Positions 22,646-32,287 of a stretch of 64,000 nucleotides of DNA are shown here, one piece after another. Under the pieces are notes generated by a model, which was not told where the DNA came from, did no database searches, and was given only the letters and a program-made list of their open reading frames with translations. The stretch spans positions 73,072,753 through 73,136,752 of the forward strand of contig CM055095.1 of assembly GCA_029204225.1 (NCBI GenBank), written 5' to 3'. Position 1 is the stretch's first letter. Each line of letters begins with the position of its first letter. The position numbers and the translations under genes were made by a program. Origin of the DNA: Diphasiastrum complanatum (taxonomy: Eukaryota > Streptophyta > Lycopodiopsida > Lycopodiales > Lycopodiaceae).

Positions 22646-23826
22646 TCAAGAGGTAAGAATCAATACGAGAATACCATGCTCTCGGAGATTGCTTCAATCC
22701 ATAAAGCGCTTTCTTGAGTTTGCAAACAAGATGTTCTTTGCCTTTGACAATAAAGCCTTGAGGCTAAGAAATATAAACTTCTTCTTCTAGGACGCCATTC
22801 AAGAATGCACTTTTAACATCAATTTGCGCTAAATGCCAATCAAAATGAGATGCTAGGGCCAATAGTATTCATTTTAGCAACTGGAGCAAAGGTTTCTTTG
22901 TAGTCAATACCTCCTTTCTGAACATAACCTTTTGCCACAAGTCGTGCTCTGTATTTATCAGGTGAACCATCTGATTTATATTTGACTTTATAAATCCACT
23001 TGGTTCCAATTGGCCTTTTTCCTTTGGGAAGCTCAACAAGATCCCAAGTGTCATTCTTGATTATAGAATCATACTCATTATTCATTGCATTTCTCCAAGG
23101 TCTAGACTTAGATGCTTCTTCATAAGAACAAGGTTCATTAGAATTCAACACAGAAGTCATTAAAGCAAAGTTACCATAAGATATGGGTTTTCTTTGCCTG
23201 AATACTCTATTTGCAGCTTGTTCATTTGATTCAGGTTGATCCAAAACTTCATTGTTACCAACAACATCGTAATACCATTTTGGACGCTTTCTCACATAAG
23301 TTGGTTCACTTGAATTAGAAGCATCAATAGATTCTTCATGAGAAATTGGTGGATTAGATATTACCTCATCACTTGAAACTTGTGTTCTAGTAGCCATAGA
23401 ATGAGAAATCTCAGCATCACCACCATGAATAGGCATTTGATAATCAGATATTTCTTCATTAGGAAAAATAACATTTTTGCCTTTGTCAAAGATAACGTCA
23501 TGACTAACAATAATCTTCCTAGTATTTGGATCAAATAACTTATATGCTTTGGAAGTAGTTGAATATCCAATAAAAATACACTTGAAGGACTTTGGATCTA
23601 ACTTTTTTCTCATGTCATCAGGTACATGCACATAAGTGTTACATCCAAAATTCGAAGATGCTCGAGCAACAATACGTTTACGACCATTGTAAGACTCTTC
23701 AGGTGTTATACCTTGTGATGCTTTAGTTGGAGACCGATTATGTAGATATGTTGCTGTTTGAATTACTTCACTCCATAAATCATTGTCTAAGCCACGTGAT
23801 TTAAGCATACTTCTAGCACATTCCAT
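22646..23826 (-). pseudogene. Copia-B integrase C-terminus and reverse transcriptase 5' half
   Basis: The minus-strand frame 22840-23826 begins in the integrase tail (ECARSMLKSRGLDNDLWSE, YLHNRSPTKA, TPEESYNGRK) and continues through an acidic linker to RT (WRNAMNNEYDSIIKNDTW, GTKWIYKVKY, ARLVAKGYVQ, DYKETFAPVAK). Beyond a frame change, 22646-22840 encodes the next RT blocks ([28 protein letters not shown]). The insertion at 20562-22645 interrupts it there. Confidence 0.88.
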
Positions 23827-24770
23827 AAGAGTACGGTTCTTCCTTTCAGCTACTCCATTTTGTTGTGGAGTATATGCAGCTATATATTGATGTATTATAC
23901 CATTCTCTTTACAGAAGAAAATTAGTTCATTGGATTTGAACTCACCACCTCCATCAAACTTAGGGTTTTGATTTTCTTTCCACTTTGAGTTTCAACAAGT
24001 TTCTTAAACTCAACATAGATAGAGAATGCTTCAGATGTATTCTTTAGAAAATAAATCCATGACTTACGAGAATAATTATCAATAAAAGACTGAAAATAGG
24101 ATGAACCTCCAATAGATATCATTTGTGCAGGCCCCATAAGTCACAAGTATAAGCTCCAACAAATCTTTTGCTCTATAGGTGCTTGCCTTTCATGGTTGTC
24201 TTGCATGTTTGCCAATCACACAAGCTTCACAAAGGTTAGAATTAGCATTGATATTTGGAATTTCAAACACCATAGATTGATCATAAAATAGCTTCAAACT
24301 ACTATAGTTCATGCCATAAGATACTTTGATGATCCTCATGTGTTACATTAGCATGATGTCGTGATTCAGCCTCAAGCATAACAATTTGTTATCACACCTG
24401 GAGCCTTTTGCAACAATCTTGAAACAATCATTAACATCTTTGACAAAGAATTTATCTTTGAAGAATTCAACTTTAAATCCTTGATCTGCTAGGCATCCTA
24501 TAGATAGTAAATTCTTTGCGAGATTGGGAACCAGTAGTGCATTCTTAACATTAGCACTTCGACTTGAAGTGAGTTGTATTTTGACATTACCAACTCCTTC
24601 AATATTATGGGTGCTATTATCACCCTATATGACTTTATTATTATTAGAGTCATTTTCAAAATCAGTCATCCATTCTCTATGTGACGTCATATGTGAAGAA
24701 GCTCTGGAATCAAGATACCAAACATCTTGATTTGATTTAGACTCAAAAGCCATCTGCTTTCCGGCATCAA
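23827..24770 (-). pseudogene. Copia-B protease and integrase core, degenerate
   Basis: On the minus strand from 24770 the frames give KSNQDVWYLDSRASSHMT (protease active site with Arg replacing the Gly of DSGA), NLAKNLLSIGCLADQGFKVEFF, and then in 23922-24137 the integrase core SFIDNYSRKSWIYFLK and FKKLVETQSGKKI. Stops and frameshifts separate them. The Asp-Ser-Arg change alone should abolish protease function. Confidence 0.85.
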
Positions 24771-25284
24771 TAGAGTGTCACGGTCGCCCATTTTAACAAC
24801 TAAACAATTTTAAATCACGTACTTGCGAGAGAGGGCATAAGACGTCACCGCAAATAGAAAATAACAAAGTTTAGTTAACAAAATGGAAGACTGTCCTTAG
24901 AAATTTTAAAAATGACTAGCTTCAATTGACAATAACTTTTTCTGTTGAATTCCGTTTTGAAATATTTTTGGTTCAAAACATAGCTTACCAGTGTAGCAAG
25001 AGATTATATGGTTTTTGTTTGAATATAAATGGACTGTCCATCTGAAATTAAGCCTCTGTTTTCTGTTCTCCACATTTTTTGACACACAGGGATGGTCCTA
25101 AGATTGAAGGGTGGCCCTTAGGGACCCAATCCCAAATTTTTTTTAGAAAAGACCGTTAAAAACTTTGAAAGGTAACCATCAAAGAAATTACCTTTGCATT
25201 TTCATGGGCACCTGAAACTCCGTCGGTCCCATCACTCTCGTTTTGCCTCCAACGTTCTCCTTCACGCATCAGCCAAGAAAAATG

Positions 25285-25369
25285 CTTCTTGGTTTCCAAG
25301 GAGAGGCTCGAACCTGGGACCAAAGAAACTTTGGATGCCAAGCTAACCAGTTGAGCCAACCCCGTTGGG
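25285..25369 (-). mobile_element. tRNA-derived SINE with 16-bp target-site duplication
   Basis: The minus strand has an A-box-like GGCTCAACTGGTTAGC and a B-box-like AGGTTCGAGCCTCT, the arrangement of a Pol III promoter from a tRNA. A perfect 16-bp direct repeat, TCAGCCAAGAAAAATG, flanks it at 25269-25284 and 25370-25385, which shows LINE-type target-primed insertion. The 85-bp body lacks a clear A-tail, so it may be a short SINE or a tRNA retropseudogene. A diverged relative lies at 3466-3557. Confidence 0.85.
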
Positions 25370-25380
25370 TCAGCCAAGAA

Positions 25381-25530
25381 AAATGAAAGCTTCTTCTTCT
25401 TCATGGTGACATTAGAGGATCGCTGTAATGAAAAATAAAAGCTTCTTTTTCTTCACGCTGGCATTAGAGGATCACTGTAATGAAAAATGAAAGCTTCTTC
25501 TTCTTCTCGCTGGCATTAGAGGATCGCTGT
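25381..25530. repeat. Tandem repeat, three units of 46-52 bp
   Basis: Units at 25381-25426, 25427-25478 and 25479-25530 share AAAAGCTTCTT...CATTAGAGGATC.CTGT. The SINE inserted at the edge of the first unit, since its target duplication carries part of the unit start. Confidence 0.85.
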
Positions 25531-25792
25531 AATGCTGGCTTCTCTAGAAATCTGTACAAATCGAACAGGTAGCGAAGAAGACCTTCTTCTTCACACGTCC
25601 ATTCTTCACGTGGATCAAGATCGCGATTTGCTGCACCTCTCAATTGTTTGCACCAATCTCAGTTCCAACGTCCCATTTGTGGCAGAGATTACAACAGCCA
25701 TTTGGATTAGGGATGGAGGCCTTCACGTTTTTAGCTTCAAGCACGCATTAATGTGAAGGACACAGATTGCAATTGATGGAGCAGGGCGCAAT

Positions 25793-25928
25793 GATCAAGA
25801 GGGTCCCACTACCAGCGTGGGCTGGGCTCCTGATGACAGACACATTGCGGTTGAACTAAACAACATTGAGGTCCAAATCTGGGATTCATTCTCTCTTTAT
25901 CAGGTCAGATCATTGAAGAGCCATGTTG
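25793..25928 (+). pseudogene. Captured CDC20/Fizzy-like WD40 fragment
   Basis: The plus strand reads [22 protein letters not shown], then [20 protein letters not shown] (about 45 residues). This matches the characteristic plant CDC20 WD40 segment SWAPDGRHIAVGLNN...VQLWDS...LRTL, a repeat of the beta-propeller that activates the anaphase-promoting complex. The similarity starts and stops abruptly and the rest of the propeller is absent, so this is a gene fragment, antisense to Copia-B. The Gly to Asp and Gly to Glu changes also suggest decay. Fizzy-related (CDH1/CCS52) is an alternative source. Confidence 0.7.
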
Positions 25929-26254
25929 TTTGGCTGTGTATTGGAGCTTCAGACTGCCGTGAGCTAGCGAGCTATCTACAAAAGCCATCTGAGTCAAGGT
26001 TGGGTCGTAGAAAATGGAGGTTGTTCTGCAGATTGCTTGCTCGGGCTGCTTGAGAAAACCATCTGTTTGTGGGAAATGCTTTCTTGCAGCAAGTTTGTGG
26101 GATTCAAACGCTCCACAGATCAATGCATACAAGCAAATACCATACATTAACAATGCATTATTTGGCATTCACACATCTACACACAAGCATTCACATCCTC
26201 TCTTTTCTTACAAGGATTGAAACATGGCACTCATTAACAATGGCTCTGATACCA

Positions 26255-26522
26255 TATTACAAACAGTGGATTAATGCAACTAGGATCTTATCACCTACTG
26301 CCATCAATCACAACATAATCAGACAATGAGAATACACAAGACATAGCATTGTCGTTACAATCTCTGCTTTCCTCATTATGATAATAGAGAACAAAGAATG
26401 AAAAGGTATACAAAATTGATGATAACCAACTTTAGGGTTAGGTCACCAAATTAGGACTTAGACCATTATTAGGTTAGTAACCTAGTATGTACCAAATAAA
26501 CAATATATTACATATTCCAATA
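26255..26522 (-). repeat. 5' LTR of Copia-B (268 bp)
   Basis: On the minus strand it starts TATTGGAATATG and ends TAATA directly before TGGTATCAGAGCC (26242-26254), the initiator-Met-tRNA primer-binding site. The abutting primer site fixes the LTR end, so the non-TG...CA terminus is not a boundary error. Confidence 0.93.
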
Positions 26523-27017
26523 TTGTAGGCCTTTCGAAACACCGCTCATAGTGGTATGTACCAATTCAATGTCCCTAATTGGTTTTCCAATTGCCACAAG
26601 TTGATTTCTCAACTCTTTTATCCTGATGAAGAAAGATCCCACCGATTCACCTTTTTTCATCCCGATTGTGTTCAATCTTGACTTCAAGAACATGGCTCGA
26701 GCTGGATTGCAAGTTTGAAATTGCGTTCTAAGAGCTTCCCAAGCTCCCCTAGCTATCGTGGCATCACTTATGTGGGTGATCACATGGTCTTTCACTGAAA
26801 GATTGATCAAGGACAATGCTCTCTGCGTCTTCTTGTCAAAGGCCCTCATATCACCTGGAGTGGTATTAGGCCGGATTTCAATGCCCGCAACAATGTCCCA
26901 TAACTCCTCCTCCATCAAAATGCTCTTCATTTTGAATTTCCAGATGTTGTAGTTAGAAGCCCCATCAAGTTTGCTTGCATCGCCCAAAATTGCCTCATTG
27001 ATATTTGCCATTTCCAA
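26523..27017 (-). pseudogene. gag: Copia-C gag, N-terminal piece
   Basis: From the ATG at 27017 the product reads KLDGASNYNIWKFKMKSIL, then WDIVAGIE, RALSLINLSVKDHVITHI, AWEALRTQFQ and LRNQLVAIGKPI, the DUF4219/UBN2 pattern of copia gag. The frame runs into the Copia-B LTR at 26522 and resumes at 19393. The part upstream of the insertion is open. Confidence 0.9.
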
Positions 27018-27670
27018 AATGCTTGAAACTGCACTTGTGGGCTATATAAATTGTATGTCGAGGCCAATCATGATGTCAGAAATAAAAAATAATGACCTAC
27101 AATTTCCCGCTTACCAGGCCACCCGCCGCTTTTCCGCCAAATTGAAAGCCAAATCGGCGTCGCCTTCCGAAATGCTCCTTGTCACCAACTCCAAACTACG
27201 TGCCCAATGGAATGGTGAAATCACTTTTGGCACGCTCCGAACACTTTCTCCGTGGCATTCACTCTATTTTGATGTATCATACTTGCAGGTACAGTCAGGG
27301 TGCCCTTCGTTTGGAGGCTATAGCCTTTCGTTTGACCAAAATAGGCTAAAGGAGGTGAAAATAGAGGCACTTTCAGATTTTGAACTATCTTTTCACCTTG
27401 AAAAGACTTCACTCTTCATAAAAGTTAAGACCCAACTCCTATTTCAAATTGAAAATTTTTAAAAAAGTTGAAGGCCCAAGTTTACTTCAATTCCTTGCAA
27501 TTGAAGTTTAAAATGGACCCAAGGCAATCCAACGGTTGCTTGATATCTAACAATCCAGGATTTATTCTATAGGCTAAGCCTCAACCATCGATCCTTCCAA
27601 AGTGTGATCTGACGGCCCTTTCAGCATCTGTGCATTGATCCACATTCTTAGGTTCGCTGGACCCCTAGAT

Positions 27671-27758
<88 letters not shown>

Positions 27759-28354
27759 CCTTCTCCACATGTGAGCAGACCCGCAAGGCTCTGTCCCTTC
27801 CTTCACGGCCAATTCACTTGCAAGCTTTCAAACAAAGAGTTATGTCTGATCTACAAACATCGATTCAGCTCTCTTGCTAGCGCGCGGCTGCTCACGGCCC
27901 TTCAAGAGTTGATTCGGCCAGTTAGGGTGCCCACCAACACCATTTTACAACTTCCAAAATCCTTCAGAAACAAGAAAGATTTAAAGTTGCTCAGCTTGAA
28001 ACCCTAGCTGGAGGAAAGATGAGCTTTTATTGGACTTTATTCAATCTCTTTCAGAGATACTTTTTGCAACTACCTATCCCACTGAGGTTGCCCTATAGTA
28101 AGCTATCTTTTGTTTCAAACCATTCTTCAAATGGTATACGATTGGATTTATGCCAATCACAAATGCCAAGCAACCTTCCTATGGAATTTTGGGCTTCGGT
28201 TTAGCTTCTATTCCAATTCAGCCAACAATTCTTTGTCCACAATACAGTTACGAGCAAATTCTTCCAATTTCCACAACTTGATTTGTGCTACCCAGCAAGC
28301 AAACTGTCATGAATTCACAACTCTTCGTCCTTGTCCGGTGATTGTAGCTACCAA
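27018..28354 (-). other. Copia-C leader region with microsatellite
   Basis: About 1.3 kb between the gag ATG and the primer-binding site of the 5' half of Copia-C. It is unusually long for a copia leader, contains a (CA)n(GA)n tract at 27670-27756, and shows no coding motif. Extra DNA has probably been inserted. Confidence 0.5.
27670..27756. repeat. Compound (AC)n(AG)n microsatellite
   Basis: About 8 AC units followed by about 35 AG units without interruption, in the leader region of Copia-C. Confidence 0.97.
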
Positions 28355-28606
28355 GGACTCTAATACCAAGTTGAGAATATGATTTAAAACCTGACCGAAT
28401 CAATCACCACAACACAACGTCAAGTGCAACAAGACAAGACAAGACATAATTGCTCTCCCACACTATATATTCACACTAATTAGCAACTAGAAGGATAAAA
28501 TTACTTAAGAGCACTCAAAGGGCTCATACAAGAAAGACGGCCCGATAATTCTAGAACTGGACACACGTGGTACCGTCGAGTTGATCGTTGCTATTTTAAC
28601 TCAAAG
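28355..28606 (-). repeat. 5' LTR (233 bp), primer-binding site and target duplication of Copia-C
   Basis: On the minus strand the LTR (28369-28601) starts AGTTAAAATAGC and ends TATTCTCAACT, directly followed by TGGTATTAGAGTCC (28355-28368), a near match to the initiator-Met-tRNA site. Outside it lies CTTTG (28602-28606 as CAAAG on plus). The LTR is an inverted copy of 31495-31747. Confidence 0.88.
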
Positions 28607-29450
28607 TCATTGTATTGGCAAAGAGTCAAGGGTCCAATCATAAGTGAGAGATTTGTTAGAAGGGTCCAATCATGATCAAGAGATGTTGAGTCACTCATCC
28701 AATAGGATGCAAGAGGTGCTACAAAAGGGGTCCAATAGGAATTGAGCCTGGACTACCTCGAGATACTATATACAGTACTTTGATTTCCCTCATAATCTAT
28801 ATTGAGTTTTTGAGTCATATTGGAGATTGATCAATTTTGTGTGTATACCACTCTCTCTCAACCCGAGGCTTGATTGGCACTTTATCTCTCTACCCAAGAG
28901 CAATCAATCTTCTTTCTTAGTTTTTTTCATGAGTGCCTTCCACACGTGTGAAAGTACTTTGGTGTTGAATGTATGCATGTAGATTTGTGTCTTTGCCTTA
29001 AAATTTGACATAAATCTTGGCTTTCAATCTATAGTTGATCTAAAGTGCAAAAACAAAGCTTAGGAGATCTTAATCACACATTAGGACATTTTCACACGTG
29101 TGAATTTTCACATGGTATCAGAGCCTACCTAAGTGTTTAATGCATCTCTCATCATAAGCTTGAAAATTTTCATGAAAATCAAGATCTAGAGAGTGTTAAT
29201 TTCATCTCCCATGCTATTTTTGAAATTTTTGGATCAAGAGGGTTCATTATCATAAGGATTGTATCAGATCTGGTACTGTACAAAAATAAATGCTCAGACA
29301 CATGTGATGGATAGCAAAGTTCATTTGGATAGGTCTCTTCCAACTTAGATCCAAATTCCATGCTTGATAGCTTGTTTGAAAGCCAGAAGAGTGTAGATTG
29401 TGTAGCAATTGGTTTCAATTCATTTGTATCTTCCAATAAAAAATTATATC
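28607..29450 (+). mobile_element. LTR end, primer-binding site and leader of another copia element
   Basis: A plus-strand LTR end (...TGTGAATTTTCACA) is followed at 29112 by TGGTATCAGAGCC, a perfect initiator-Met-tRNA primer site. The upstream sequence has CACACGTGTG palindromes at about 28942 and 29093, as in the Copia-A family. The LTR start was not found and no gag follows, so this is a remnant. It lies between the two halves of Copia-C. Confidence 0.7.
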
Positions 29451-31494
29451 CAATTGAATCATTTGAGAAATTCTCGCCAATCCATGATGGGGACAAGGTC
29501 ACACAAGCCAATGGGGAGGAATGCCAGATATAGGATGTTGGCAATGTACATGTGCAGTTTCCTGATGGTAAGATCAAGAATATTCCCAATGTGCTTTATG
29601 TTACTAGACTCAAAAAGAGTTTGCTTTCTGTTGGTGTGATGGCAAATCAACATTTAGAGGTTGAGTTTGTCAAGGATGGATGTCTAATGAAGGATATGGA
29701 CCACAACTATAAGGTGGTAGAAAAAGGTTATCGGGATAGTAATTGTGGCCTTTATAAGTTGGATGCTGCAAAACCAGGTGAATATAGTTTGGCTACCTCC
29801 TCAACATCACAATCTGAGTTGTGGCACAGGAGACTTAGTCACTTAAACTATGGGAGCTTAAGATTGATGGCGAAGCTGAAGATGGTAACAGGATTACCAG
29901 CACTACAGGATGATCATCACGCCATATGTGAAGGATGTGTTATGGGAAAGCATCATAGGGAGACATTCAAGAAAGGTGGAGCTGCAAGAGCCAAGAAACC
30001 ACTGGAACTTATTCACAGCGACCTATGCGGCCCAATGAAAACCATCTTGATGGGGGGAGCCTATTATTTTATGACTTTCATAGATGATTACTCCAGGAGG
30101 ACATGGATTTATTTCTTGAAGAAGAAATCTGATGCTTTTGGGAATTGACTATGAAGAGACATTTGCTCCAGTGGCTAAGTGGACTAGCTATTCCTTATCA
30201 TTGCCTTAGCATCTCATTTTGGGTGGAAGATCCATCAAATGGATGTGAAGTTCACATTTTTGAATGGTGATTTATGGCATTAAGCAAGCGCCACGTGCAT
30301 GGTATGGACGGATTGATCATTACTTTCTTTCTCATGAGTTTGTAAGGACAAATTCAGATCCAGATCTTTATGTTCTTATAAACAAAGATAGCATTGCCTT
30401 GATTGTACTTTATGTTGATGATATTATTATTATGAGCAATGATGAAAATCTCATTCATTCTATCAAAGCCAACTTGTGCAAGCAATTTGAGATGACAGAT
30501 TTAGATCTTATGCACTATTGCTTGGGTGTCGAAGTATGGCAAAATGGCCATGATATCAGACTATGTCAAAGCAAGTACGTACGCGAGATATTAGAGAGAT
30601 TTTGCATGACAGAGTGCAAACCTTCCATCACTCCTTGCGAAACTGATAAGAAGTTATCTCGTATTGATGATAGTGTACAAATTGACGTTGCTTTATTTTG
30701 TCAACTAGTTGGGAGTTTAATTTATCTTACGACTACACGTCCTGATATCTGCTATGTTGTAAGTCTTATTAGTCAATTCATTTCATCACCCACTATGGAT
30801 CATTGGAAAGCCGCAAAAAGAATTTTGAGGTACGTGAAAGGTACACCTAACCTTGGCTTGGTCTACAAAAGGCAAAGTACTTTACCTAAGTTGCAAGGCT
30901 ATTTGACGCTGATTGGGTAGGAAATGTAGATGACAAAAAGTCAACAACAGGTTATGCTTTCAATTTTGGTAGTGGTTGTTTTTCTTGGTCTAGCAAGGAC
31001 AAGGACAGGGACAGGGATAGGGACAGGGAGCAGTAGCAGGAGCAGCTGTAGGCAGGACACCATTTCTCTTTCTTCTACAGAAGTTGAATATAAAGCGTTA
31101 AGTTCTGCTACTCCGGAAACTATTTGGTTGTGTAAGTTGTTGAGTGTTGGCATGAAGCAAGTACATCCTACTATTATTTTCTGTGATCGCCAAAGTGGAA
31201 TACAGTTGGCTAAGAATCATGTCTTTCATGCGAGAACGAAACATATTGAAGTGAAATATCACTTTGTGCGTGAAAAGCTACAATCAGAAGATATTACACA
31301 CTGTTCTACGACATTACAAGTTGCTGATATATTTACGAATCTAAGTAAAGATAAGTTTCAAACTTTTAGAGCTATACTTGGCGTAGATTTGGTTATCTAA
31401 AAAAAAAAACTTTTACGTATGATACTATCATGGAGGTATGTTTCATGAATAGAGTAAACCTTAAAAGAAAGAGAAACGTTGATCATTGAGAGAG
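29450..31494 (+). pseudogene. Copia-C 3' half: protease tail, integrase, RT and RNase H with internal deletions
   Basis: The plus-strand frames give GKIKNIPNVLYVTRLKKSLL, ELWHRRLSHLNYGSLR, CEGCVMGKHHRETF and the integrase start FIDDYSRRTWIYFLKKKSDAFG at 29552-30148. Within a few bases this joins DYEETFAPVAKW of RT, so the rest of the integrase is deleted. A second deletion joins FLNGD to YGIKQAPRAWYG. RT continues with YVDDIII and LVGSLIYLTTTRPDI (30264-30920), and RNase H with DTISLSSTEVEYKAL, CDRQSGIQLAKNHVFHART and ADIFT (30930-31400). A GGGACA-type repeat interrupts RNase H at about 31003-31056. A stop precedes the first open frame near 29531. Confidence 0.9.
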
Positions 31495-31752
31495 AGTTAA
31501 AATAGCAATGATCAACTATATAGTGCTTTCTAATTTTCGACGGTACCACATGTGCCCAGTTCTAGAATTATCATGCCATCTTCCTTTTACGAGCCCTTTG
31601 AGTGCTCTTAAGTAATTTTATCCTTGTACTTGCTAATTAGTGTGAATATGCAGTGTGGGAGAGCAATTCTGTCTTGTCTTGTCTTGTTGCACTTAACGTT
31701 GTGATGTGGTGATTGATTTGGTCAGGTTTTAAATCATATTCTCAACTCTTTG
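31495..31752 (+). repeat. 3' LTR of Copia-C (253 bp) and target duplication
   Basis: The LTR runs from AGTTAAAATAGC to TATTCTCAACT (31495-31747) after a GAGAGAG purine tract, and is followed by CTTTG (31748-31752). It is an inverted copy of 28369-28601 at roughly 85-90 percent identity by eye. Confidence 0.88.
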
Positions 31753-31834
31753 ATCACTCATCAAATCTATCTTTGACACTTGTAAACAACCTAACTAGCT
31801 CGAGCTACTATGCTAAAACTAGTTGAAGTGGGAG

Positions 31835-32287
31835 TGTGAAGAAAATCAACTAGGGTTGGTCATTTGTTATTTGGCATATTGAGGCCAATTGTACATAACA
31901 ACTAGAGATAGTTAAAAATAGTATCCTTATTATTTCCAACAAGTATATAGGTGGATTAGGTCATAATCAGTGGACCTACTCTAATTGGTTAGATGAGATA
32001 CATTGAATCTAGTCAAGTTAGTCTACATTTTTGACAAGTACCTAGATACTTCCATAAGTTGATAAGCCATGAAAAGGCAAGATCATCCAAATAGGTCAAG
32101 AGGCTATTATAAATAGGCATAAAAGCATGGGAGAGATTCACCTCTCTCATTCATTCTTATGAAAAATATCTCACTTCTATGTGTAGCTGATGCACAATTT
32201 CTACATTGGTAATGAAGGTAGTGTGCTCTCCAAATTTGGTAATGATCAAGGGGAATAATTAGATCATTTGGATCTGATTTTTTCACA
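31835..32287 (+). repeat. 3' LTR of a further copia element
   Basis: After the purine tract AAGTGGGAG comes TGTGAAGAAAATCAAC, and the stretch ends at TTTTTTCACA, giving TGTGAA...TTCACA inverted ends over 453 bp. A TATA-like TATTATAAATAGG lies at about 32105-32117. About 80 bp upstream of the purine tract may be the 3' end of its internal region. Just after the end, TATGTGAAAAAAA forms an inverted repeat with the terminus. Confidence 0.6.

Larger units (their letters stand above)
24771..26241 (+). other. Foreign segment replacing gag in Copia-B
   Basis: Between the primer-binding site and the protease, where gag should be, there is 1.47 kb without gag motifs. It includes a SINE, a tandem repeat and a WD40-like gene fragment, all in the orientation opposite to the element or neutral. 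The likely explanation is transduplication or insertion followed by gag loss. Its ends are not sharply defined. Confidence 0.7.
19399..26522 (-). mobile_element. Copia-B: complete-ended copia retrotransposon with TATT...AATA termini, nested in Copia-C gag
   Basis: The 7.1-kb element is bounded by direct LTRs at 19399-19656 and 26255-26522 and by a perfect 5-bp duplication TTGTA (19394-19398 and 26523-26527). On the minus strand the order is 5' LTR, primer-binding site, foreign sequence in place of gag, protease, integrase, RT, RNase H, purine tract (TAAGGGGGAG), 3' LTR. The element therefore inserted in one event, but it is defective: gag is missing, the protease has Arg in DSRA instead of DSGA, and an unrelated 2-kb insertion splits RT. 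The LTRs are alike except for a roughly 10-bp indel and some substitutions, suggesting moderate age. Confidence 0.92.

Noticed and set aside
27635-27880. ORFs through microsatellites (also 59727-60004)
   Set aside because: Arg-Glu or Leu-Ser dipeptide translations of GA/CT repeats, not genes.
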